Assembly: GCF_018618415.1 (NCBI RefSeq)
Contig: NZ_JACSMA010000001.1
Span: forward strand, 620,001 to 684,000
Length of the DNA: 64,000 nt
From: Exiguobacterium sp. s146
Lineage (GTDB): Bacteria > Bacillota > Bacilli > Exiguobacteriales > Exiguobacteriaceae
Direction: 5' to 3'
Below the pieces are notes generated by a model. It ran no database searches and was not told where the DNA came from. It saw only the letters and a list, made by a program, of their open reading frames with translations. This document shows, piece after piece, positions 51,941 to 59,163 of this stretch. The stretch's first letter is position 1. The number at the start of each line of letters is the position of its first letter. Position numbers and translations under genes: made by a program.

Positions 51941-54346
51941 TTGAATTTACGTGACCAACTACTAGAAATCATCCAAGCCAGTGATAAAGCACTGACGGTG
52001 GACCAATTGACCGAGCGTCTTGCGCTCGAGTCGACGGATGCCTTTAAAGAGCTCATCCGCACCTTGAACGCCCTCGAAGAAGAGGGTTTAATCGGCCGCA
52101 CACGGACGAACCGTTACGGGACGCTCGCCGTACTCGGCCAAGCAGCGGGAATCATCTCGATTCACCAACGCGGCTTCGGCTTCCTATCGGTCGAAGGGGA
52201 GACGGAAGACGTGTTCTTGCCGCCCGACCAATTGAAAGACGTCTACCACGGCGACACAATCCTCGTCAAAAAACGCGAGGACAATCGCGGCAAGACCGAG
52301 GGCGTGCTCCTCAAAGTCTTGAAGCGCGGCTTGAAAGAGTTCGTCGGGACGTATACGCTTCCGAGCGGACGCCTCGACCAGTTCGCTTTCATCGAGCCGG
52401 ACGACAAGCGCATCAACTTCTGGCCGGTCGTCAACCCGGACAAATCGCTCGGTGCCGTCGATGGCCATAAAGTCGTCGTCCGCATCACGAAGTATCCGGA
52501 TGGACGTTTCGCCGGAACGTGTGACGTCGTCCGCATCATCGGACACAAGAACGACCCGGGCGTCGACATCTTGTCGATCGTCTATAAGCACGGGATCCCG
52601 ACGGAGTTCCCGGAAGATGTCATCGACCAGGCGAACGCCGTGCCGGACGAGGCCGACGAGAAGGACTTCATGGGCCGCGTCGACCTTCGCAACGAGACGA
52701 TCTTCACGATCGACGGCGAAGACGCGAAAGACTTGGACGATGCCGTCCACGTCAAGAAACTCGACAACGGCAACTATGAGCTCGGCGTCCACATCGCCGA
52801 CGTGTCACACTACGTGACGGAAGGTTCGCCGCTCGACGTCGAGGCGTTCGAACGGGGGACGAGTGTGTATCTCGTCGACCGCGTCATCCCGATGTTGCCG
52901 CACCGTCTCTCGAACGGGATTTGTTCCCTCAACCCGCACGTCAACCGGTTGACGCTCAGTTGCGTCATGGAGATTTCCCCGCAAAACGGGAAGGTCGTCA
53001 ACCATGAGCTGTTCCCGAGTGTCATCAAGACGACGGAGCGGATGACGTATACGAACGTCCGTGAAATCATCGAACGTGATGACGAAGCGACGCTCGAACG
53101 GTACGAGCCGTACATCCCGTTGTTCGACCTCATGGCCGAACTCGCGGAAGTGCTCCGGAAGCGCCGCAACTCGCGCGGTGCCATCAACTTCGATTTCGCT
53201 GAGGCGAAAGTCGTCGTCGACGAAGAAGGCAAACCGGCCGACATCGTCTTGCGTCCGCGCTCGGTCGCCGAGAAGTTGATCGAGGAGTTCATGCTCGCGG
53301 CCAACGAGACGGTCGCCGAACACTTCCACAAGATGGACGTGCCGTTCATCTATCGTGTCCACGATAACCCGAAACCGGACAAGCTCGATTTCTTCTTCGA
53401 CTTCGTCGCGAACTTCGGCGTGCACATCGAGCGGTTCAAAGGTCAGAAGGTCGAACCGAAGACACTTCAGAAGATTTTGAAGACGATCTCGGGCGAACCG
53501 GAAGAGCCGGTCATCAGCACGATCATGCTCCGTTCGATGCAACAGGCGAAGTACGATGACGTCTCGCTCGGCCACTTCGGCCTCGCGACCGACTTCTATA
53601 CGCACTTCACGTCGCCGATTCGTCGCTATCCGGACTTGATCGTCCACCGTCTCATGCGCACGTACGCCTTCAATGGTGACTTGTCGGAGAAGACGATTGC
53701 GAAGTACGAGGACCGTCTCGGGCCGATCGCCGAACAGGCGTCGAAACGCGAGCGTCGTTCGGTCGATGCCGAACGTGAGACGCAAGCGCTCAAGAAAGCC
53801 GAGTACATGGAATCGCGTCTCGGGGAAGAGTTCGACGGCGTCGTCAGCGGCGTCACGAACTTCGGGATGTTCATCGAGCTCCCGAACACGATCGAAGGGC
53901 TCGTCCGTCTCCAGTCGATGGATGACTACTACCACTTCGACGAGTCGCAGCTTATGTTGCTCGGCGAGCGGACGAACCGTCAGTTCCGCATCGGGGACGC
54001 GGTGCGCGTCAAGGTCGACGCCGTCAACTTGGACGAGCGTACGATTGACTTCACCGTCGTCGGTATGCCGAAGCGGGAACAGTCGCGCCGTCGCCAACCG
54101 ACGACGATCAAGGCGAAAGAAAGCCGTCCGAAGAAAGACGACAAGCGCGGGGGACGCGGTCGCGATGACAAACGTCCGAAGCGCGGCAAACCGGGCAAAC
54201 CGGGGAAACCGGGCCAAGCCGGGAAACCGTCGAAACCAGGCGAGAAGCCGAAGTCGTCACAAGGCCGTTCGGCGCTCGACTTGAAGAAGAAAGACAAACA
54301 AAAACGAAAAGGCGACGCCAAACGCGGAGCGAAGAAGCGTCGCTGA
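51941..54346 (+). CDS. rnr: Ribonuclease R
   Basis: A 3'-5' exoribonuclease that degrades structured RNA and, with tmRNA, non-stop mRNA. The 801-residue product has an N-terminal winged helix (about 1-65), cold-shock OB domains, the RNB catalytic domain with DGEDAKDLDDAVHV near 262, and an S1 domain (about 622-705, EFDGVVSGVTNFGMFIELP). A long basic tail (about 712-801) contains GKP repeats (GKPGKPGKPGQAGKPSKPG). Start: TTG 51941, five bases after GGAGGTG. It lies before smpB and ssrA, as in Bacillus. Confidence 0.97.
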   Translation: MNLRDQLLEIIQASDKALTVDQLTERLALESTDAFKELIRTLNALEEEGLIGRTRTNRYGTLAVLGQAAGIISIHQRGFGFLSVEGETEDVFLPPDQLKDVYHGDTILVKKREDNRGKTEGVLLKVLKRGLKEFVGTYTLPSGRLDQFAFIEPDDKRINFWPVVNPDKSLGAVDGHKVVVRITKYPDGRFAGTCDVVRIIGHKNDPGVDILSIVYKHGIPTEFPEDVIDQANAVPDEADEKDFMGRVDLRNETIFTIDGEDAKDLDDAVHVKKLDNGNYELGVHIADVSHYVTEGSPLDVEAFERGTSVYLVDRVIPMLPHRLSNGICSLNPHVNRLTLSCVMEISPQNGKVVNHELFPSVIKTTERMTYTNVREIIERDDEATLERYEPYIPLFDLMAELAEVLRKRRNSRGAINFDFAEAKVVVDEEGKPADIVLRPRSVAEKLIEEFMLAANETVAEHFHKMDVPFIYRVHDNPKPDKLDFFFDFVANFGVHIERFKGQKVEPKTLQKILKTISGEPEEPVISTIMLRSMQQAKYDDVSLGHFGLATDFYTHFTSPIRRYPDLIVHRLMRTYAFNGDLSEKTIAKYEDRLGPIAEQASKRERRSVDAERETQALKKAEYMESRLGEEFDGVVSGVTNFGMFIELPNTIEGLVRLQSMDDYYHFDESQLMLLGERTNRQFRIGDAVRVKVDAVNLDERTIDFTVVGMPKREQSRRRQPTTIKAKESRPKKDDKRGGRGRDDKRPKRGKPGKPGKPGQAGKPSKPGEKPKSSQGRSALDLKKKDKQKRKGDAKRGAKKRR

Positions 54347-54348
54347 CG

Positions 54349-54366
54349 GGAGGGGACGTCCCCTCC
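54349..54366. other. 18-bp perfect palindrome between rnr and smpB
   Basis: GGAGGGGACGTCCCCTCC is fully self-complementary and lies three bases after the rnr stop. No T run follows. It may be an RNA-stability hairpin. Confidence 0.5.
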
Positions 54367-54395
54367 TCCATATTGAAGTAAAGGACTGAATGTCT

Positions 54396-54866
54396 ATGGC
54401 CAAGAAGAAAGATTCGAACGCGCTCGCGCAAAACCGAAAAGCGTCCTTCGATTATGCGATCGAAGATACGATTGAAGCCGGCATGGTGTTGACGGGGACC
54501 GAGATTAAATCGGTGCGCCAGTCGAAAATCAACATTGCCGACGCGTATGTCCGCTTCGACGGTGGCGAGGCGACGCTTCATAACTGTCATATCAGCCCGT
54601 TCGAGCAAGGGAACCGGTTTAACCACGAGCCGCTCCGTGTCCGAAAGCTATTGTTGCATAAGAAGCAAATCAATCAGCTCATCGGCGCGCAAGGCCGTGA
54701 CGGGTATACGATCATCCCGCTCAAAGTGTATCTCAAGAACGGCTTCGCCAAATGTCTCCTCGGCATCGGGCGCGGGAAGAAGAAGTATGACAAGCGCGAC
54801 GACTTGAAGAAGAAAGATGCGAAGCGCGACGTCGACCGGGCACTCCGGGACCGGCAAAAATACTGA
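54396..54866 (+). CDS. smpB: SsrA-binding protein SmpB
   Basis: Binds tmRNA and brings it to stalled ribosomes. The 156-residue product has the OB-fold core with [49 protein letters not shown], and the basic C-terminal tail ([19 protein letters not shown]) that enters the empty A site. AAAGGA lies ten bases before ATG 54396 and four bases before ATG 54390; either is possible. ssrA follows within 50 bases. Confidence 0.97.
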   Translation: MAKKKDSNALAQNRKASFDYAIEDTIEAGMVLTGTEIKSVRQSKINIADAYVRFDGGEATLHNCHISPFEQGNRFNHEPLRVRKLLLHKKQINQLIGAQGRDGYTIIPLKVYLKNGFAKCLLGIGRGKKKYDKRDDLKKKDAKRDVDRALRDRQKY

Positions 54867-54915
54867 CAGCGAGACCTGATTGTGGTATAGTTGTTGTAGT
54901 ACCAATTACCACCTC

Positions 54916-55268
54916 GGGGACGTTATGGATTCGACGGGGGTAGGTCGGTCGTATGTGGCGTGTCGAGGGGTCGGCCTCGTTAAAACGCAAACGCCTATAA
55001 CTGGCAAAACTAACACACAACTCGCAGCAGCCTAAGTGCCCTGCGGATCCTGACATCCATCGCTTGTGTGGATGATTATCAGGGTCTCAAACTAAGCAAG
55101 CTACGCTTCAACCTCGCCGTCTGAGGGCGCGAAGAAGAGATGAACCAGACTGGATGGGACAACGCCTGTTTATCGGCAGTGTCACATTGAGATTCAATAG
55201 ATAAACTACACACGTAGAAGCATGCGTTACGATGCCTTCGGACGCGGGTTCGACTCCCGCCGTCTCCA
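54916..55268 (+). ncRNA. ssrA: Transfer-messenger RNA
   Basis: Rescues ribosomes stalled on broken mRNA. The tRNA-like ends are GGGGACG at the 5' side and CGTCTCC plus discriminator A at the 3' side. The T arm has GGGTTCGACTCCC. The peptide-tag frame runs from GGC at 55003 to TAA at 55033-55035 and encodes GKTNTQLAAA, to which the charged alanine is added. The tag is shorter than the B. subtilis one but keeps the terminal LAAA read by ClpXP. CCA is not encoded. A decayed copy of the 3' part lies at 58888-59016. Confidence 0.96.
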
Positions 55269-55275
55269 TTTTTAA

Positions 55276-55352
55276 ACAGTCTATACAGACTGTGATCAAT
55301 GATATTTCATGAAGACCTTCTAATTTCATTGAGATTAGAAGGTCTTTTGAAT
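55276..55352 (+). terminator. Stem-loops after ssrA, the second a terminator
   Basis: First a 7-bp inverted repeat ACAGTCT/AGACTGT (55276-55293). Then a 13-bp perfect stem AAGACCTTCTAAT/ATTAGAAGGTCTT (55312-55346) followed by TTTTG. The second hairpin is the likely ssrA terminator. Confidence 0.8.
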
Positions 55353-55398
55353 TTTATGGAGCAACTCAATCATAGTGAGATGAAAGTAGGTGAATCGA

Positions 55399-55554
55399 AT
55401 GGGAAAATATCAATTGGATACGAAAAGTAAAGTAGCGGCTGCCAAGTATCAAGACGGTAAAAAACCATCTGTCTCGAATAAAAAAGATAAGATCAATCAG
55501 ATTCGAGAAGCATATTTGCAGAAGCAAAAAGACAAAAAAGAGTCTGGTGAATGA
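55399..55554 (+). CDS. 51-residue basic protein
   Basis: A short lysine-rich product (MGKYQLDTKSKVAAAKYQDG, then KKPSVSNKKDKINQI) with AGGTG six bases before the start and a strong terminator after it. It contains no hydrophobic segment; the C-terminal half is probably helical. It is AT-richer than the core genes and lies directly after ssrA, the usual place for inserted DNA. The function is unknown. It could be a DNA-binding or small regulatory protein, but there is no motif to prove it. Confidence 0.6.
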   Translation: MGKYQLDTKSKVAAAKYQDGKKPSVSNKKDKINQIREAYLQKQKDKKESGE

Positions 55555-55571
55555 TCAGAATCATTGTAGCG

Positions 55572-55610
55572 AAAGGGTTGTTGAGTGTTTGCTCAATAAC
55601 CCTTTCTTTG
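55572..55610 (+). terminator. Terminator after the 51-residue gene
   Basis: A stem AAAGGGTTGTTGAG/CTCAATAACCCTTT (one mismatch) followed by CTTTG. Confidence 0.8.
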
Positions 55611-55744
55611 TGAATGGACGACACCATTATTTGGGTTTTTGAACGGGGTCAAAGGATTGAATAGTATTTTATTGAATATAATCTATGAGCTGTTTTTAAA
55701 AAAACGTCACGAGAATATACATAACCATCATAGGAGGAATCCTC

Positions 55745-56353
55745 ATGTCAAAAAAATCTACGGAATTAATTATCAATGGGGTCAAGAAGTATGGTCCGGC
55801 AGTAGGCAAGTTTGCAATTGAACATAAAAAAGAAATTGTTGGAGCAATTGGTGCACTCGGTGTAAAGGAACAACTTAAAAAGCGTACGAATAAAGAATCA
55901 AATCCTAAAAAAGCAAAAGACAAAATCATGCATCCTCGAAAGAAGAGATATCAATACTATTTAACAGAGGTAATCCCTACAGTAGATACTCGAAACCGAG
56001 ACGAGTTGTTCCAGTACAAGTTAGAAGTGGAGCAATGCATTCAACAAATTAAATTGGAGCAGGCGCAGGACATCGTCATCAAAAAACAGATTCATGAGAG
56101 TCGGATAAAAGAGTGGGATGCAATCCTGTCTCAAATCGTGAGCCAGATGACCGTGAAAGATTATATGGAATATTTAAAGCTCTTTAACAACCCGGAATAT
56201 CAAAGCGAGTATTTTAAAGGCTTTGAAGGAGATGTTGAGAAATTTAAAAAACTAAATACTATCGAACAGTATGATACGTTAGTCCACTATATTCATGAAA
56301 AAACAAATATCGATATAGAACAAATCAAAAAAGAGTTTTCGGCTCCTGTTTGA
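55745..56353 (+). CDS. Unknown 202-residue protein of the ssrA-adjacent region
   Basis: AGGAGG lies eight bases before the start. The N-terminal part holds a weakly hydrophobic segment (IVGAIGALGV, about 36-45) after a basic patch, then a Lys/Asn-rich linker and a helical, charged C-terminal two-thirds (about 70-200) that may form coiled coils. No domain is recognised. The sequence is AT-rich compared with the core genome, suggesting transfer. The HNH gene follows within 75 bases and could be its partner. Confidence 0.7.
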   Translation: MSKKSTELIINGVKKYGPAVGKFAIEHKKEIVGAIGALGVKEQLKKRTNKESNPKKAKDKIMHPRKKRYQYYLTEVIPTVDTRNRDELFQYKLEVEQCIQQIKLEQAQDIVIKKQIHESRIKEWDAILSQIVSQMTVKDYMEYLKLFNNPEYQSEYFKGFEGDVEKFKKLNTIEQYDTLVHYIHEKTNIDIEQIKKEFSAPV

Positions 56354-56424
56354 GTTACCTTGATCCGTTCTTGTTCCTCCTTCGTTATAATCGATGATGT
56401 AACGAAGCAGTGGGGGTGAGGTCA

Positions 56425-57390
56425 TTGGGCTGGGATTTGAGTGTTGCTGAAGCGAAGGACGTCTACTTAACAGAAACTGACTTATGGCGCTATACACAGC
56501 AATTTTTAATGAATGCGACACATACGACGACGTACAAACATATGCTCATGAAGGCGTTGCTCGAATGTACGACTGAACTGAGTGATTCCGGTGTCCTGAC
56601 GTTCGAGCAAATTTCAAAACATGTGACGAAGATGTATTGGAATTTGATTGTGACGCACGGATTGCGACAAGTGAATCAGACTGGAAAGATGAGTTCGGTG
56701 GAACAAACAATGCTCGCATTTCAAGCGACGCATGAAATTCCGTCTTCATGGAACTTTGACCGTCTGCCAGATGAGCAGCAGCAACAATTGATTCGGGAAG
56801 TGAATCGGTTCTATAAGAAATACGTGTACGGCTCGTTTTATGCCTCGTTCGATGGAACCATTTATTCGTTCAATCGGAAAGAGGAATGGGTCAAACTCGT
56901 GCCAAGCTATATCGTTTTCTTTGAGAAATATAAGCGGGTATTGATGAACGTCACGAACTATCAACTCGCTGTCTTCTTAGAGAAATACAATACACGTGAT
57001 GCAATGGAGCGAATTTTGAGCAAACTCGAGTTTGTCTCGGCTCGGCAATCGCTCGATGAGTTCAAACAAATTTTGCTGAGTCATGGTCATTCCGCCTGTT
57101 TTTATTGCATGAAGCCGCTCAAACAGATTCATGTCGATCACTTCATTCCGTGGTCGTATATGCAGAATGATGTCTTGTGGAACTTTGTGTTGGCATGCCC
57201 GAGTTGCAACACGAGCAAGAATAATCGGATGGCGAAGGTGGATTATCTTTATGCACTCGTGGAACGAAATCAGGAATTGCGAGTAGCAGAGCAGATGGAG
57301 ACATATAAAAAGACGAAATTGATTCACTTGTACGAGTATGCAGTGCAAAATGGATTTGAAGCCAATTGGGCACCGAAGAAAATAAAATGA
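56425..57390 (+). CDS. HNH endonuclease-like protein
   Basis: A 321-residue protein with a helical N-terminal domain (about 1-210, no recognised family) and a C-terminal HNH nuclease domain. The zinc-binding CFYC (225-228), HVDHFIPW (catalytic His near 239), CPSC (258-261) and the Asn of SCNTSKNNRM form the complete HNH set. It probably cleaves DNA. Such proteins occur in restriction and anti-phage modules. There is no ATG near the start; TTG 56425 lies six bases after GGGGGTG, with GTG 56410 and 56416 as alternatives. AT content is above that of the core genes. Confidence 0.82.
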   Translation: MGWDLSVAEAKDVYLTETDLWRYTQQFLMNATHTTTYKHMLMKALLECTTELSDSGVLTFEQISKHVTKMYWNLIVTHGLRQVNQTGKMSSVEQTMLAFQATHEIPSSWNFDRLPDEQQQQLIREVNRFYKKYVYGSFYASFDGTIYSFNRKEEWVKLVPSYIVFFEKYKRVLMNVTNYQLAVFLEKYNTRDAMERILSKLEFVSARQSLDEFKQILLSHGHSACFYCMKPLKQIHVDHFIPWSYMQNDVLWNFVLACPSCNTSKNNRMAKVDYLYALVERNQELRVAEQMETYKKTKLIHLYEYAVQNGFEANWAPKKIK

Positions 57391-57432
57391 GTCGAACCTG
57401 ATGAGTAAGGTTCGACTCATTTTATTTTTTTT
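57386..57432 (+). terminator. Terminator after the HNH gene
   Basis: A perfect 12-bp stem TGAGTCGAACCT/AGGTTCGACTCA that includes the stop codon, then TTTTATTTTTTTTT. Confidence 0.92.
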
Positions 57433-57568
57433 TGATTATTCCTTCTTACATAAAACATTTTCAGAACACGTCCAACAGGATATAGAGATTGGATGAGTAT
57501 TTAATCCGAAAATTTTCCCGTAAATTGTATGATAAACTGAGGGAAAGAAGATTGTGAGGGGAACAATG

Positions 57569-58048
57569 ATGAATATTCACTTTGAAAAGATGGACGAAGG
57601 GGAACTTACTTCTTATTTGACGTGGTTGATTGACGATTATGCGAATGACGTCGCCCGCAACTATCAATTGCCTGCTGCACTGGCGCAAGAAGAGTCGACA
57701 CAATTGATTCATAGCCTGTTTCCAGACAATCGACCGGCGGACGGGCAAACGGTTGTCCATGTAATGGACGGTGCGACACGAGTCGGGATTTTATGGTACG
57801 CCTTTCAGGAAGAATCAAAACGTGTCTTCATATATCATGTTTGGATGCAAGATGCCTATCGCGGACGTGGATATGCGACGGCAGCATTGCAACGACTTGA
57901 GACGATTGAAGTGCACGAACTCGGGGCAACTTCGATCGGTTTGAGTGTGTTTGGTTCAAATCCGGATGCTGAGCGACTTTATGCACGCCTCGGATTCCAA
58001 CAAGCTTCGATTGCGATGAACAAGCTTTTAGGTGAGGTATCGAGGTGA
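57569..58048 (+). CDS. GNAT-family acetyltransferase
   Basis: A 159-residue N-acetyltransferase with the acetyl-CoA binding motif YRGRGYATAALQRLE (about 98-112) and the C-terminal SLSVFGSNPDAERLYARLGF pattern of the family (the first residues here are GLSVFG). The substrate is unknown. ATG 57569 has GAGGGGA seven bases before it; ATG 57566 is adjacent. Its composition is close to the core genome, unlike the HNH gene before it. It overlaps the next gene by four bases (GTGA). Confidence 0.85.
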   Translation: MNIHFEKMDEGELTSYLTWLIDDYANDVARNYQLPAALAQEESTQLIHSLFPDNRPADGQTVVHVMDGATRVGILWYAFQEESKRVFIYHVWMQDAYRGRGYATAALQRLETIEVHELGATSIGLSVFGSNPDAERLYARLGFQQASIAMNKLLGEVSR

Positions 58049-58692
58049 AGCGCTTTTGGAAATGGACTTTGGTCGGAATCGGAGTACTTGTCGTCGGGAT
58101 TGGGGGACTCGCTCTTCTGTTCGTTCAGTCGATGCAGTCCGATCCGGATGAAGAAGCAAAAGCAATTCAACTCGCTGAGCAGTATGTAGCTGAGCGTTTC
58201 GACAATGCCGAATTGACGACAGAGGTCACGTTCGACAACATGGGGAATTTCCCGTTCAAATATGCGGCAACCGCCGTGGATGCTGTGACAGGGACCGAGT
58301 TTTTCGTTTATGCGGACGAGACGACAGGAGAAGTCGTCGACACGTTCCTGGCATCGAAATGGGAAGATGACGTGACGGATGTCATCGAGGATTCGGTCAT
58401 GATGGCGTTTGGAAGCGACGTCACGTACGACGTTTTTTACGATGAAGTAGCCGTACGACAACTCGACGCCTCGGCGGCGAACCCGCTCGCCTATAAAACG
58501 GCCGACGTCGTACCGACAATCTTGGTGACGATTCATCGAGAGCCAGCGTCAGGAGACGAGGCCCTCATCCGCACCTGGATGACAGCGCTAAAAGAGAGCG
58601 ACATGTTACGCCATGCGGAAGTTCATGTCGACTATGTCGCTAAAAACGGAGAGATCCTCAATGATGGGACCCCGTTAATTCTATCATTTTAA
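58045..58692 (+). CDS. Membrane-anchored protein of unknown function
   Basis: A 215-residue product with one N-terminal helix (WTLVGIGVLVVGIGGLALLF, about 7-26) and an acidic outer domain. The segment AIQLAEQYVAERF and the pattern of two alpha/beta repeats resemble small PepSY/YpmB-like outer domains, but I cannot assign it. GTG 58045 overlaps the GNAT gene stop, and AGGTGAGG lies upstream, so the two genes are co-translated. Confidence 0.7.
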   Translation: MKRFWKWTLVGIGVLVVGIGGLALLFVQSMQSDPDEEAKAIQLAEQYVAERFDNAELTTEVTFDNMGNFPFKYAATAVDAVTGTEFFVYADETTGEVVDTFLASKWEDDVTDVIEDSVMMAFGSDVTYDVFYDEVAVRQLDASAANPLAYKTADVVPTILVTIHREPASGDEALIRTWMTALKESDMLRHAEVHVDYVAKNGEILNDGTPLILSF

Positions 58693-58694
58693 TG

Positions 58695-58730
58695 AAAAAA
58701 CACTTTCTGCGCGAAGGAAGTGTTTTTGTT
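58695..58730 (+). terminator. Terminator after the membrane-anchored protein gene
   Basis: Arms AAACACTT and AAGTGTTT within a longer imperfect stem, followed by TTTTTG. Confidence 0.75.
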
Positions 58731-58750
58731 CAGTCAATAGTCAACACAAG

Positions 58751-58887
58751 TTAAACAAATCCGCCACAATCGCATCACTTCCGTCTTGGAACATGAATAA
58801 TCGGAGTGTAATTGACAGATCTCCCTTGATGAGGGTGCTGAACCGCATAAGTTACCTCTGCTTTTTAATAGGTTGCGAACCACGAGC
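58751..58887 (-). pseudogene. Decayed copy of the 67-residue membrane protein gene
   Basis: Plus-strand sequence matches 62368-62513 closely: ACAATCGCATCACTTCCGTC and the following TTGGAACATGAA are identical at 58764 and 62387. Later stretches match with small gaps (GAACCGCATAAG with GAACCGCATCAG; ACCACGAGC with ATTACGAGC). It covers the C-terminal two-thirds of the gene in antisense orientation. The N-terminal part is absent: the match stops near 58887, where the ssrA-like sequence begins. By eye about 80% of bases agree. Substitutions and indels interrupt the frame, so it should not make the protein. Confidence 0.85.
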
Positions 58888-59016
58888 CAACTGACTGGAT
58901 GAAATATCGCATATTTATTGGCAGTCTAACATTGAGACTTAATGGGTACACTAAACACGTAGAAGCATTTGTTAACTTTGTCTTCATACGAGTGTTCGAT
59001 TCCCGAAAATCTCCAG
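58888..59016 (+). pseudogene. Decayed copy of the 3' part of ssrA (tmRNA relic)
   Basis: Aligns without large gaps to tmRNA bases 55141-55268. Shared words include ACTGGATG, TTTAT, ACATTGAGA, ACACGTAGAAGCAT, GTTCGA and TCTCCA. By eye roughly 75% of bases agree. The T arm is broken (GTGTTCGATTCCCG followed by AAAATCTCCA), and the 5' tRNA-like half and tag frame are missing, so it is not functional. It directly abuts the decayed copy of the 67-residue gene. Confidence 0.85.
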
Positions 59017-59163
59017 TATTTTTTGTATATAGAGTGCTGTTATCGTTTATTATAATGGTATTTTTTATTATTTTTTTGCTCAATACTTTGAATTTTTATT
59101 AAATATGACAATGTACTTTATTTGGTATAAAATTTACATATGTCAATTTTAGGAGGTATTCCG
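59017..59163 (+). promoter_or_regulatory. AT-rich leader and promoter of the ATPase-TOPRIM operon
   Basis: Very AT-rich DNA. TATGAC (59104-59109), 16 bases, TATAAA (59126-59131), preceded by TTTGG, is the best promoter. The ATPase gene begins about 30 bases later. I saw no operator-like inverted repeat. Confidence 0.5.

Noticed and set aside
52805-54217. 470-codon open frame antisense to rnr
   Set aside because: Same codon-bias shadow; secA- and rnr-type shadows share the same artificial composition and have no start signals.
58865-59083. Short frames over the tmRNA relic (rightward from 58899, leftward to 58865)
   Set aside because: They run over sequence homologous to tmRNA and the decayed gene67, have no ribosome sites, and are of no coding character. 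A similar frame lies over the intact ssrA.
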